DNA of 64,000 nucleotides from Orcinus orca (lineage: Eukaryota > Chordata > Mammalia > Artiodactyla > Delphinidae), in contig NC_064579.1 of NCBI RefSeq assembly GCF_937001465.1, positions 9,745,501 through 9,809,500 on the forward strand. The letters are read 5' to 3'. The notes beneath the pieces were generated by a model. That model was not told where the DNA came from and made no database searches. It was given only the letters and a program-made list of their open reading frames with translations. Shown here piece after piece: positions 24,630-35,845 of this stretch (positions within the stretch are counted from its first letter, which is position 1; every line of letters starts with the position of its first letter). The position numbers were made by a program, and so were the translations under genes.

Positions 24630-24705
24630 TATGAAGCATTTCTACAGACTTTATCTTATGTGAACTTTACAACCACCCTATGAAGTAGAATAATTATTAT
24701 TTAGG
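24630..24705 (+). mobile_element. MIR fragment
   Basis: CAGACTTTATCTTATGTGAA, CTTTACAACCACCCTATGAA and GTAGAATAATTATTATTT are the MIR 3' text. Confidence 0.65.
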
Positions 24706-24867
24706 TTCACTGGTAGTAACATATATTGAGCAGCTTCTTTGTGCTAAGAAATTTCACCTGTTTATACAGTTTAATTGGAGTCAGAGAACCTGGATTCAAG
24801 TATCAGCTCTTCTATTTATAAGCTAGGAGGCCTGGGGCAAGTTACTTAATATCTCTATTCTTCCATA

Positions 24868-25403
24868 CCCATTTTTTCAGATGACACATGTATGTGTTAA
24901 GATACGATATTTGTTTTTCTCTTTCTGACTTACTTCACTCTGTCTGACAGTCTCTAGGTCCATCCATGTCTGCAAATGACCCAATTTCATTCCTTTTTAT
25001 GGCTGAGTAATATTCAATTGTATATATATGTACCACATCTTCTTTGTCCATTCCTCTGTTGATGGACATTTAGGTTGCTTCCATGTCCTAGCTATCGTAA
25101 ATAGTGCTGCAATGCAGACAGAGAGAACAAACATATGGATACCAAGGGGGCAAAGGGAAGGGTGGGATGAATTGAGAGATGGGGATTGACATATATACAC
25201 TACTGATGCTATGTATAAGATAAGTAACTAATGAGAACCTACCATATAGCACAGGGAACTCTACTCAATGCTCTGTGGTGACCTAAATGAGAAGGAAATC
25301 CAAAAAAGAGGGGATATATGTATATGTAAAGCTGATCCACTTTGCTGTACAGTAGAAACTAACACAATATTGTAGAGCAACTATACTCCAATAAAAAATT
25401 TAT
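24868..25403 (+). mobile_element. L1 3' end with inverted 5' part (twin priming)
   Basis: 24868-25114 is L1 in antisense (TTTGTTTTTCTCTTTCTGAC, TCTCTAGGTCCATCCATG, GTTGATGGACATTTAGGTTG). 25115-25403 is L1 3' UTR in sense (GACATATATACACTACTGAT, TAGCACAGGGAACTCTACTC, CAATAAAAAATTTA). The two halves are adjacent segments of one L1 3' end placed head to head, the footprint of twin priming. A diverged duplication of host MIR sequence flanks it (ATATCTCTATTCTTCC at 24849-24864; TATATCTCTGGTCTTCC at 25403-25419). There is no long poly(A). Confidence 0.85.
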
Positions 25404-25509
25404 ATATCTCTGGTCTTCCTTACATATAAGATGGATCTAATAAAAGTTCTTATTGAAAGGGTTGCTGTGAGGCCTCAATGACTTAAGACATTTAAAGTAC
25501 TTACAACAG

Positions 25510-25630
25510 GGAATTCCCTGGTGGTTCTGTGGTTGGAACTCTGCGCTTTCACTGCTGAGGGCCCGGGTTCAATTCCTGATTGGGGAACTATGATCCCACG
25601 GGCTGTGCGGTGTAGCCAAAAATAAATAAA
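25510..25630 (+). mobile_element. CHR-type SINE, short-head subfamily
   Basis: GGAATTCCCTGGTGGTTCTG head, GGTTCAATTCC B box, GGCTGTGCGGTGTAGCC core and (AAAT)n tail. A 17-bp duplication with one mismatch, TAAAGTACTTA[C/A]AACAG, lies at 25493-25509 and 25631-25647. Confidence 0.93.
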
Positions 25631-25815
25631 TAAAGTACTTAAAACAGAGCCTGGCACATAGCAAGGGCCTTTTAAATGTTATGTATAATCATAATGATGA
25701 TAATAATCATTATTTTCTTTTCTGATGAAGACATGAGGTCCTGAAAAGTCATGTTCTTGATCAAGATCACATAATTACTCGTGTTAAAAACTCAAAGCTG
25801 GATTCTCACTCCAAA

Positions 25816-26779
25816 TTCTATGCTTTTCTAGGAACATTGCGTATTGCTTCAGTTGTAGTTTGTGACGATGTTGAGACAGAATATTAATATAAGAAATGAA
25901 AGAGTATGTGATGTATAAAAACAAGCTGGAGACATCCATTGGGAGAAGAGTCCTCAGGTCAAGTGAGTACGTCAAAGAATGTAGATGAAGAACCTTCCAA
26001 AGAGCTGTTTTAGCTTTGTGTTCTTAGTGTTTGGTACAGTATGTGACACCCCCTAGGTGAAACTGAATTACTTTTTGGCCATCTAATAACCATTCTCCAT
26101 TGAAAAGTAAGACTCCAAATGGCCTTTGGGAAACCACCTCTAACCCACTCTCAGTCATGGTATTTGGGTGAGAATGACTCCTAATCACCCCCTAGCTACA
26201 GGGGTGGATGGTAATGATTTGATTCATCTCCTCAGTATCCTATTTCCCTTGTCACAGCAAATGGTCATAAATGGGCATGTAAGTCAGTCCAAGCCAAAGA
26301 AAACCAAGGAGAAATTTGCTGGAATTTGGCAGGAGGAAATTTCATTTCCCCTTGGAAATACCAGTAGGCACACTTACACTTCTCTTAGATGGGGCCCTGT
26401 GAGAATGTGAGGGCTGGAACTACTGCAGCCATTTTGCAATTATTAAAAGAGCATGAAAGAGAATAGAGGGGGAGGAAAAGTCTTTGGTGACATCAGCTGC
26501 TTGTTGTGTAAGCCCATGAATTGAGTCTTGTCTGAAGCCAGTCTTACTTTTGGACTTTTCAGTTATACAGCTCCCACATTTTTTTTTTAAAGTATGTGTT
26601 ACTTTTTTTTTGGTCACTGGTAACACAAAAAGCCCTGATACAGTGAATGTTTAATAAATATTGTTAGGAAAACATTTGCAGTTTATTTTACGTAAAATGG
26701 GTGCATAACACTAATACGTAAAAAGATATTAGATACAGTTTAGAAAAGGCAACAACCTGACGGAAAAGCAAGTAGAGTG
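25816..26779. other. Unassigned noncoding DNA
   Basis: No gene recognised. A possible very short L2-like piece at 26636-26665 (GAATGTTTAATAAATATTG). Confidence 0.4.
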
Positions 26780-27440
26780 TAGACAGTTCACTGAAAAAGA
26801 AATAGAAATAGCTCTTAGCCATATTTAAAGAAAAAGCTTAAACTGGCTCAGTTTAAAAGATATACAAATTAAAACTACATTGAGATACAATATCTCACCT
26901 ATTAGATTGACTAAAATCCAAATGTTTAACAATGCATTTGATGAGGTTCTGGGTTAATAGGCACTTTACTGCATTTCTGCTTGGAATACAAATTGTCATA
27001 ACACCCATGGAGTATTTGTTGGCAATATCCAGCAAATTTACATATGAATTTTCCTTTGTCTGAGTAATCTAGGCCAAAGCTATACAGGCAAACAATTTTT
27101 TTAATTAAAAAAAAAGGATTATATGGACAAGGCTATTTATTGTGCTGGTTGAATTTAAACAATAATACATCTACTCAATAGAGTACTCTGTAGCTGGAGA
27201 AAAGGATGAGGAATATCTCTATATCTTAATATATCCAATATATCAATATTAAGTGAAAAGGCAAGGTAGGGAAAAATGTATATAGTAGGCAAGCAGTTGA
27301 TTAAGAAGGAGGTTATATGAATACATAGATTGATATTTGTTTATTTGTTTTAAATGGAGGCTAAAGTTTATACTTTTTGAAAAATGGTCACCTAAGGAGG
27401 AGGAAGTAGGGTGGGGACAGATATCAAAGCTAGACTTTTT
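26780..27440 (+). mobile_element. Old L1 3' region, sense
   Basis: ATACAAATTAAAACTACATTGAGATAC-type text (26866-26890), TCTCACCTATTAGATTGACT, then a 3' UTR-like stretch with GTGAAAAGGCAAGG and ATGGTCACCTAAGGAGG. Order fits the ORF2 end and 3' UTR of an old L1. Highly diverged. Confidence 0.65.
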
Positions 27441-27689
27441 GATATACCCTTGATTGAGGATCCATTAAATATTTTACATAGTTATAAATCAAAATTAAAT
27501 TTAAAAGGCAGCTCCTAAAACCCAAAAGTGAGATAAAATAGTTCTTTTGGTGGCATAAAGTAACTTTTTCAAGTTACTTTAAAACACAGTCATTTGACTG
27601 TACATCCTAGGGACAAAAACAAAGCACAAACTTTGTCATCAAAGGATCCAAAATCTAGGTGATGTTACTATAATTAAAATAAGAAATTA

Positions 27690-30190
27690 AGACTTCCACT
27701 TCTGGAAAGATGGAGTAGATGTTCATTTCCCTATTCCTCCCACTAAGTACAGCTAAAATCCCTGAACATTATATATATACAAGCATAAGAAGACTCTGAA
27801 AGGTGAAGAGAAGAAGGCAGATTGGCCATGGACCTCAGGATCTAAGGAACAACATAGCAGTGAGTTCCCTGCGTTTTCTTTTTGCCTCATGTATCCTGCC
27901 AGAAATGCTAGCCAGCATAGACATAAAAGCAGCAAGAAAAGCCTAGTCCCTCTAGCCAAGGGCTCAGCAAAGGGGCAGCCTCGGAAGACAGACAACTCGC
28001 AGAAACCTCTGCTCAAGTCAAACGTCATCCCACCCCCAACAGCCAAGGCTGAGTGCGGAGCCCAGACCCCCAACCTTGCCTGCCTGCTTGTTGCAAGTCA
28101 TCCCTCATGCTGCCCCTGACCAGGGTGGTAAAAGAGTTGGACAACCAGGGAGCTGAAACTTTACCATCGGCAGTAACAAGGACTCTCCCTGCCATGTTGT
28201 CAGTGGAGGTCACTTGGGGAGTAGTAACTAGGCACTCCTATCCCCATGACGATGTCAATGGAGGCCAAGTGGAGAATGTGGACTTCAACCCCACTGGGCA
28301 CTAAGCAGGTGGCATCCACCTTCTCTTGCTGGTGTGGTTTCAGAGGAGGCCTGCTAAAACAGAAGATTCAAATAAGAACCAGAGTATCATAACATAACGT
28401 CCAACAGGTCTAGGATTCAAGCAAAACTCATTCACCTTACCAAGAACCAGGAAAGTCTCAACTTGAATGAGAAAAGACAATCAGTAGATACCAACACCAA
28501 GATGACCTAGATGTTATAATTATCTGACAAAGATTTTTAAAGCAACTATGATAAAAATGCTTTAACGAGCATTTATGAACATATTTGGGAAAAAAATTCA
28601 GCAAAAAGTTGAATATAGAAAGGAAAACCAAAGCTGAAATAAAAAACTCAGTTGATGGGCTCAAAAGCAAAATGGAGAAGACAGAGAAATGTTTCAGCAA
28701 ACTTGAAGATAGAAATTACCAAATCTGAATAACAGGGAGAAAATAGACTGGGGGGAAAAAAAAAAAAGAACACAGCCAAAGGGACTTGTAGGACTATAAC
28801 AAATATGTAACATTCATGTCCGAGAAAGAGTGGGACTAAAATAAATAATAATGACTAAAAATTTCCCAAATTTGGCAAGAGACATAAACATACATATTCA
28901 AGAAGCTGAGAAAACCCCATACAGGATGAACCCAAAGAAATACATACCAAAACAAATCATAATCAAACTTCTGAGCACTAAAGACAAAGAAAACTTTTGA
29001 AAGCAGCCAAAGAAAAATGACACCTTACCTGTAGGAGAAAAACAGTTCATTTGAGAATTCAAGTTAGATTTCTTATCAGAAAACGTGGAGGCAGAAGGGA
29101 GTGGCACAATATTTTTCAAGTGATGAGAGAAAAGAACTGTCAACCCAGAATTCTATAGCCAGTGAAAACAACCTTGAGGAATAAAGGGGAAATCAAGACA
29201 CTCTCAAGAGAAGGAAAGCTAAAAGAATTTGTTGTCAGCAGATCTACCCTCAAATAATGGCTTAAGGAAGTTCTGTAAACAGAAGGGAAATGAAAAAAGA
29301 AGAAAACTTGGAACATCAGGAAGGAAAGGAGAACAAGAGAGTAAAACTATGAATTAGAATAATTTGCTTTCCTTTAGTCTTTAGTCTTCTAAATTATATT
29401 TCATGATTGTGGCAAAATTAGAACAATTTCTGATATGGTTATCAATGCATGCAGGGGAAACTTTTTAGATAATTATATTATAAATGGGAGAGGGTAAAGA
29501 GAGGTAAGATTTCATTCACACTGGCAAAATGTTTGTGGTAGACTGTGACAGGGTGCATATATAATGTAATACCTAGAGTCTTCACTAAAAAGGTTATACA
29601 ATGGGATATACTTAGAAACACTATAGATAAATCAAAATAGAAAAAAAAAGTTCAATTAACCTACATGAATGCTGGAAAAAATCAACTAAAACTGAAACAA
29701 AAAGATGAAACAAACAGAAAATAAAAACCAAAATGACAGACACAATCTCTCACCTATCAGTGATATGGCAAAGGCATTACGCTGAGTGAAAAAAAAAAAA
29801 AAAGCTTTTCTCCAAAGGTTGCATACTGTATAATTCCATTTATATAACATTTTCAAAATTATACTGATGGACAAGAAATGAGCAGTTGCCAGGGGTTCAG
29901 GATGGGGGGTGGGGTGGGTGGGTGTAACTACAAAAGGGTAACATGAAGGAGATCATTGTGGTGATAGAACAGTTATGTAACTTGGCTGGGTGGTGGTTTC
30001 ATGAGTCTACAGATGTCATAAAACAGCATGGAACTGTAAACACACATTGTACCAATGTCAATTTCCTATAGTTTTGTAAGATATAACCACTGGGGGAAAC
30101 TGGATGAAGGGTACAGGTGACTGCTCTGCACTATCTTTGCAAATTCCTGTGAATGTATAATTATTTCCAAATTAAATGTTAAAAAGTTGT
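27690..30190 (+). mobile_element. L1/HAL1-like element with ORF1 region but no ORF2
   Basis: It starts with a 5' UTR-like block (CTTCCACTTCTGGAAAGATG, 27693), followed by a GC-richer leader (27900-28330) and the ORF1-type segment 28380-29330 (AAGCAACTATGATAAAAATG, AAAGAACTGTCAACCCAGAA, TAAGGAAGTTCTGTAAACAG). Then comes an intergenic block (29380-29740) and a 3' UTR (29748-30190, GCATACTGTATAATTCCATT, GAACTGTAAACACACATTGT). No endonuclease or reverse-transcriptase segment lies between ORF1 and 3' UTR. That is the layout of half-L1 (HAL1) elements, or of an L1 with ORF2 lost. ORF1 has many stops. Confidence 0.65.
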
Positions 30191-31059
30191 TATTCAAGAA
30201 CAATGTTTTGAAAGTTATGAAGTAAATATGCACCTAGTGCTGTCGTAATGAGGAAACACAGGGCCTAATTCAATGTAAACAAATCAGGACAACTTGACAG
30301 AAGAGGCAACATTTGCACTGAAACTTGCAGGACAAATGTTTGTCAAGCAAAGCGCAAAGCTGACTGGAGCATTTCAGGGTTATGGGATTGTATGCGGCCA
30401 AAAGAGGAAAACATCCGGAGGAGGGCGCGCGGCTCATTATGAACAGGCTATGCGGTCCCGTGGGAGAGCGGCAGTTCTAATGAATGAACATTGACACCTC
30501 CACAGACATTCCATGGACACAAGTTTATTTGCCCATGTATATGCTGACTTATGTCTTTCCTCCCCAGTACAGACTGTATCACTATGATTTCATGAGAAAA
30601 TATTGAGAAGCGAGACACGTTTTTCTTTTTTTACATCTCATGCCACTGACCTTCAATTAATTATCCTTTTTTATCATGGATGCATGCTCAAAATTTTCAT
30701 AGAAGAAAGATGAGAGAAGAAGCCAGGTAGATGCTGAGGAAAGGTGGAAGTGGATTTTAAACATTTATTAAATAATGGGTGAAGTTACCATTAAAAAAAG
30801 TACAACGACTACCAAAAACCATTGATCCTGTGGGATGGAAAATAGCTACAGTGTCCATGGGGGGCTGGATGTACACAAACGCAGGATCTTGGGCCTTGTA
30901 AGAGGTTCCATTCAGGGAGACAATACGCTACCATCAGAAAATCAATACAAATGCTAACTTTTTCTTCTAGTTCCAGGTTACATTCGAATGATTGGAAGGA
31001 TTGACCTGCATCTGTAGGAAAAAGAATGAAGCTATTGTTTGTCAGTATGCGTCAAATAT
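30191..31059. other. Unassigned noncoding DNA
   Basis: 30290-30490 is locally richer in CG (GGAGGGCGCGCGGCTC) and may be an ancient repeat I cannot name. The rest is unrecognised. Confidence 0.35.
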
Positions 31060-31145
31060 TTCATTAATTCATTCACCCTTTCCTTTATCCAATATTTATT
31101 GAGTATTCATGGTGTGTCAGGCATTCTTCTAAACACAGGGGCTTT
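31060..31145 (-). mobile_element. L2 3' end, antisense
   Basis: TTCATTAATTCATTCA followed by CCAATATTTATTGAGTATTC and GTGTGTCAGGCATTCTTCTA is the reverse complement of the L2 3' terminus with its (TGAA)n end. Confidence 0.7.
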
Positions 31146-31374
31146 CAAAACTTAAAACCAAGGAAAGAAATTTGCCACATATGAGTTTCAGAACTTTTAC
31201 ATCTAAAAAATATGGAAACATGATTATGATATTAAACAAACTGAGGAAAATGTTGGCCCCAAATAGGAAAGACAAATGGTTACTATCCTTAAAATACAAA
31301 GAGCTCATATAATTTTGCAATTGAAAAATTGGTATAAAACTAAAATAGATAGTTCAGCGAAGATATATAAACTG

Positions 31375-31588
31375 TTTTTTTTTTTTTTTTTTTTTTTGCG
31401 GTACGCGGGCCTCTCACTGTTGTGGCCTCTCCCGTTGCGGAGCACAGGCTCCGGACGCGCGGGCTCAGCGGCCATGGCTCACGGGCCCAGCCGCTCCACG
31501 GCATGTGGGATCCTCCCGGACCGGGGCACGAACCCGCGTCCCCTGCATCGGCAGGCGGACTCTCAACCACTGCACCACCAGGGAAGCC
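31375..31588 (-). mobile_element. CHR SINE (CHR-2-like), antisense
   Basis: Starts with a 23-base T-run, then GCGGTACGCGGGCCTCTCAC and ends CCACTGCACCACCAGGGAAG: a complete antisense copy. Very close to consensus, so young. CACTGTT/AACTGTT on the two sides is a weak duplication candidate. Confidence 0.95.
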
Positions 31589-31669
31589 CCCACTGTTAAT
31601 AAATATTGGAAGTGATGCTCATTCTCACTATTGAGCAAAATACTTTCCACTATTACAGGAAATAAAATA

Positions 31670-32105
31670 TCTACTGTCTGTCATACAGAGTGAAGTAAGT
31701 CAGAAAGAGAAAAACAAATACTATATGCTAACGCACATATATGGAATCTAAAAAAAATGGTATTGATGAACCTAGTGGCAGGGCAAGAATAAAGACGCAG
31801 ACGTAGAGAATGAACTTGAGGACATGGGTGGCGGGGCAGGGGAAGCTGGGACTATGTGAGAGAGTGTCATGGACATATATACACTACCAAATGTAAAATA
31901 GATAGCTACGGGAAGCAGCCGCATAGCACAGGGAGATCAGCTCGGTGCTTTGTGACCACCTAGAGGGGTGGGATAGGGAGGGTGGGAGGGAGACGCAAGA
32001 GGGAGGAGATATGGGGATATATGTATATGTATAGCTGATTCACTTCGTTGTACAGCAGAAACTAACACAACATTGTAAAGCAATCATACACCAGTAAAGA
32101 TAAAA
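31670..32105 (+). mobile_element. L1 3' UTR, 5'-truncated, sense
   Basis: Begins CTGTCTGTCATACAGAGTGA and runs collinear with 8250-8699 (GAAGTAAGTCAGAAAGAGAA, GGGAGATCAGCTCGGTGCTT, ACCACCTAGAGGGGTGGGAT, ATTGTAAAGCAATCATACAC). Ends with AAAGATAAAACAAATA; the A tail is short. Confidence 0.9.
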
Positions 32106-32149
32106 CAAATACGCTGTTGCCAAGGGTGAGCAGATATATGCACAAATAA

Positions 32150-32580
32150 GTTCAAATTTTTGAAAAGTCTTTTCTCAACATGAGTTCAGAGTCTAAAAAT
32201 GTTCAATAACTTTGCTCTAGAAATGGTACTCTAAGGATTTTTCATGAAGAAATAATAAAAAGGCAGACAAAGAATTATATATGTGGATATTCATTTAGAT
32301 ATTAGAATAATTTTTAAACAACCTAAATTCTAATGAGGCAGTGATAAAATAAAGAACACCAAATTCACAAACGGTACTATTAAGTAGACACTGAAAATAG
32401 TATTTCGAAGACTGACATGGTAAAATACATAATCTATAAATATCAAATAAAATGTCAGGATACAGATGTATGATTGTTTTGTAAAATACTGTTAAGTATA
32501 TTTTTATTTTCCTTTCTATACTTTTCTGTATTTTCTAAATTTTCTACAATAAACATATTTTACTTTTATAATTGGTAAAC
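32150..32580 (+). mobile_element. Old L1 3' end, sense
   Basis: AAAGGCAGACAAAGAATTAT, AAACAACCTAAATTCTAATG, ATAAAATAAAGAACACC and the terminal TTTTCTACAATAAACATATT keep the order of an old L1 3' region. Confidence 0.6.
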
Positions 32581-33079
32581 CAGCTATAATTTTAATATAA
32601 TTATATGATAGCTCATTAAGGAATTATGTATCAAAATTAATTTTTCTAACAATGTTTCAGTAACTGAATATAATGTTTCTTCATAGAAAATTATTAATTC
32701 CTAATTATTATGTATTTATTTGCTTCTTATCTATCTTCCTTAGTAGAATGTCAGCTTCTATCTCTGTGTTTGTACTACAATTCTATGTAACAGAACTTTC
32801 TGCCCCAAAGGAAATTTTCTATATCTGTACTGTCCAATACAGTAGCCACCAGACAAACACATGTAGTGACTGAGTACTTGAAATGTGGCCAGTGCAACTG
32901 AAGAACTGAATTTTTAATTTTATTTAATTTTGTTTAATTTAAATGTAAATTTATATAGCCAAACACTGTATTGAACAATGTAATTCTAGAGCCCAGAATA
33001 GTGCCAGGTAAAGAGTAGGTGCTAAATAAACACTTGTATAGTGTTTGGATAGATAAGTGAAATTATTTGATGATTTGGC
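32581..33079. other. Mostly unassigned; short L2-like 3' end
   Basis: 32985-33060 (AATAGTGCCAGGTAAAGAGT, GGTGCTAAATAAACACTTG) resembles the sense L2 3' terminus. The remainder is AT-rich with no gene. Confidence 0.5.
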
Positions 33080-33178
33080 CTCTTTTTTAAAAAAATTTTT
33101 ATGGGAGTATAGTTGCTTTACAATGTTGTGTTAATTTCTACTGTACAGCAAAGAGAATCAGCTATGCTTACACATACA
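33080..33178 (-). mobile_element. Short 5'-truncated L1 3' end, antisense
   Basis: T-rich start, then TTTTTATGGGAGTATAGTTG, TTTACAATGTTGTGTTAATT and CTACTGTACAGCAAAGAGAA: the antisense of the L1 end seen at 8600-8699. Flanks share TTTGGC (about 33076-33081 and 33181-33186). Confidence 0.8.
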
Positions 33179-33319
33179 ACTTTGGCATCATTTGATGACA
33201 TTGGGATAAGAACAGAGATAAAGTTGATATTATCCAACATATAATATTAATATTCCAGTTTGGAAGTTGTTGTCCCTAATATCAAAATGAAATGGGAAAT
33301 GGTGGCTCTAATGATACTT

Positions 33320-33515
33320 ACTAATAAATGCTTAATAGCACTATAGATATGAAATCATTTAATCCTCCCAATCTCAAAAAGTAAGTAAAATCATTTCCCC
33401 TCATTTTACACATAAGGAAACAGAGCACAGAGACGCAAGGTAACTTACTCAAGCACACACAGCTAATGGAGCCAGGGTTCAAATCCAGGTAGTCTGGGTT
33501 CACCTGTGTTCTTAG
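33320..33515 (+). mobile_element. MIR SINE
   Basis: ATTTAATCCTCCCAATCTCA, ATTTTACACATAAGGAAACA, GAGCACAGAGACGCAAGGTA, CACAGCTAATGGAGCCAGGG and TTCAAATCCAGGTAGTCTGG: one of the best-preserved MIRs in the window. Confidence 0.88.
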
Positions 33516-33714
33516 CCTCTGTAATTTAATGTTTAGATATGTTTCTAATGACTAGGGCGGTGTTTGGTGTCAAAGCTACAGGTCTAACATTACAGCGGAC
33601 CAAGATGGATTTGGATGGATTTTCTAAGTTGGGCTTCCTGTATTTGAGCACATTAACATAATGCATAGTGTCTTTGGTTTGGTTTTCAATGCATCTACAC
33701 AAAGTCTTAAAATT

Positions 33715-33910
33715 CATCCAACAAACATGTACTACATGAAACTAAGTGCCAGATATTGTGCTAGGTTCTGGAGCTACAAATATAAAGAAGCTATGTTTTC
33801 TTCCCTCCAGGAGTTCTTACACGAGTAAAGAAAGGTTCATAAAAAGAGATTACAAAATGTGGTAAGTACAAAAATGAAAATATAAAAATAGCATTCTGGG
33901 AGCCCAGGGG
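33715..33910 (-). mobile_element. L2 3' end, antisense
   Basis: ATTCATCCAACAAACATGTA, GTGCCAGATATTGTGCTAGG, TTCTGGAGCTACAAATATAA and CTCCAGGAGTTCTTACACGA follow the antisense L2 consensus. Confidence 0.65.
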
Positions 33911-34019
33911 AGAGAGAGAACATTTGGAAAGAATTGATATTGAGGGTTGAGGGTCCCTATTTCCACTCTACTTTCTGCTTTGCAAATTCACCCTGACCCT
34001 CATTCATGCTGTAAGACAC

Positions 34020-34240
34020 CCAGGGTTATGGTCAGAGCTTGTAGATTTGGGTTTGACGCACATCTGTCATTTACTAGCTAGTGACTTCCGGGCAAGTTGT
34101 TTTTGGGTTCTATAATAGGTTCAAACATCCCTACCCTGTAGATCTTATGGATTTTCTAAAATGAAAGTCAAAATGAGATCTTGCCTGTTAAGTCCGGTAC
34201 AAAATATAAAGCACTATGCCAGTGTCAGGAATTACTCTGA
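34020..34240 (+). mobile_element. MIR SINE
   Basis: GGTTTGACGCACATCTGTCA, TTTACTAGCTAGTGACTTCC and GGGCAAGTTG keep MIR core order; the 3' half is diverged. Confidence 0.65.
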
Positions 34241-35473
34241 TTTGTTAATCTGTACCATCTAAAGGGAGTGAAAAGGCAAGGCTTTTATCCTAAAAACTCT
34301 TGGGTGACTAAATGACAAACCCGTGCATGAATAATGAATGGAGTAGGCTCCCTGGAAGGTGTCTAGACTTCAGGGGAGTATCTGATCTAGCATCCCAAAG
34401 GATCTCATTTGCAAAACGTACTGTCAGTGACTGAGTTGGCATAAACGGGGTTGCATTACAGAAGTCTGGTTGGAAGATGAAAGATAAAGGACAGCAAATG
34501 GAGGGTGCAAGGTGGTGTCTGGCAGGCATCAGCAGGTATCAGTGTAGATCTACATTTCATATTACTGGATCACAAGAGGGAGAAAAGCAGGGGGTCCAGG
34601 AATATTTGAAAAAGAATAGAAATCTGTGAGCTGTGACTTGAAGTTCATCAATTTGGCATTAAAAAAAAAAAACCACATTTGTGAAACACCATACAGCTGT
34701 AAAATATACTTGCAAAAAGATTTTCCCTTTATCCTAAAAAAGAAAAGAATAAATAAAACCCTAACACCGGACAGTTTGCGTTAAGCACTATCACCCAGAT
34801 TTTGTAAGTAAAGAAAGGAAAAAACCTAGAAAGCTTAAGTTATTTGCTCAAGGCCTCACAATATAACCAATACATAAGAAAGAATCTCTGACCTGAAGAC
34901 CAGTCATTTCCCCCACACTGTGGAAAATAGGTATAGTAAAAAGAAGTTGGCCAAGTTGGTTAATAACTGATCTCACTGGAGAATAAAGTGAAATTGCAAT
35001 TTAACAGGAGAATCAGGCCTGGATAAGCTGTGTTGCCAGCACTGTGGACATCTTAGACCTATATATGACCCCTTTCATTGGGATTAATATTTGAAATCTA
35101 CTCAAGATTTTCAGTGAGTTAAACAGGGAAATAAACACAGGAGTAGAGCTTTACCTCTTTAACCTTCAACCAGATTCAAGGATGTTGGGCAAAGAAGTTA
35201 TTGCTTGGCCTTTCCCCAGGCAAACTCACTTTCCTGGAGGCCTGTCTGCAATGGCCGGAGGCTATCTTCTTTGTAGCCAGAACTCTGAGAATTTGCCTTA
35301 AAACAGAAGTGCCTCGGGCTGCCCTGGGGAACCTGGCATCTCTTGAAATCCTCTTATGAAAGACAGCTTTTGCCTAAAGCTCTAAGTAACTCATAAAAGG
35401 CAAAGGAAGATACTGGCAATTATCCAAGGGATTTCAGCAAGAGAAATGAATTTCAGGCAAAAATCTCTTAGAG
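34241..35473. other. Mostly unassigned; possible MIR remnant
   Basis: 34790-34870 (TATCACCCAGATTTTGTAAG, TTAAGTTATTTGCTCAAGGC) may be a MIR remnant. An A-run lies at 34660-34672. No gene seen. Confidence 0.4.
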
Positions 35474-35645
35474 CACTGCTTCTCAATTTTTATTGTGCAG
35501 GGATCTTGTTAAGATACAGACTTTAACGAGGGATCTTGTTAAAATGCAGATTCTAGTTGGTTAGGCTTGGGGTGGGGATGGAGCTTCTGCGTTTCTTACA
35601 AGCTCTCAGGTGATGCTGATGTAGCGAGCTTTTAGAGCATCCGCT
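35474..35645 (-). mobile_element. MER5-type hAT transposon remnant
   Basis: GCACTGCTTCTCAATTTTTA, GATCTTGTTAAAATGCAGAT, GGCTTGGGGTGGGGATGG and CTCTCAGGTGATGCTGATGT match the MER5A/B consensus in antisense. It holds an internal tandem duplication: GGGATCTTGTTAA occurs at 35500-35512 and 35531-35543. Confidence 0.75.
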
Positions 35646-35689
35646 TCCTGACAGAATTTGCCCCAATTCTCCACTTGCTATCTTTGGAG

Positions 35690-35845
35690 CAGAGGATCTC
35701 AGAATTTAGGTCACATTAGAATTACCCGAGGAACTTGGAAAAAATGCAACGTTTGATTTGGTAGGCCTGGGTGGGCTCTAGGAGTCTGCTTTTCTAACAA
35801 ATACCTCAGCTGTCCCATTTTTCTAAGAAATGTTGCTTTAGGGGA
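35690..35845 (-). mobile_element. Second MER5-type remnant
   Basis: CATTAGAATTACCCGAGGAA, CTTGGAAAAAATGCAACG, TTTGGTAGGCCTGGGTGGGC and TTTTCTAACAAATACCTCAG: same family and orientation as the neighbour at 35474-35645, more diverged. Confidence 0.65.

Larger units (their letters stand above)
24770..25700 (+). mobile_element. MIR SINE broken into three parts by later insertions
   Basis: Part 1 (24770-24867) reads GAGTCAGAGAACCTGGATTC to GGGCAAGTTACTTAATATCT. Part 2 (25404-25509) resumes with TCTCTGGTCTTCC ... ATAAGATGGATCTAATA and GTTGCTGTGAGGCCTCAATG. Part 3 (25631-25700) finishes with AGAGCCTGGCACATAGCAAG. Together they restore the single MIR consensus order, proving that the L1 (24868-25403) and SINE (25510-25630) between them are younger. 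A second MIR copy seems to follow at 25700-25815. Confidence 0.8.
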
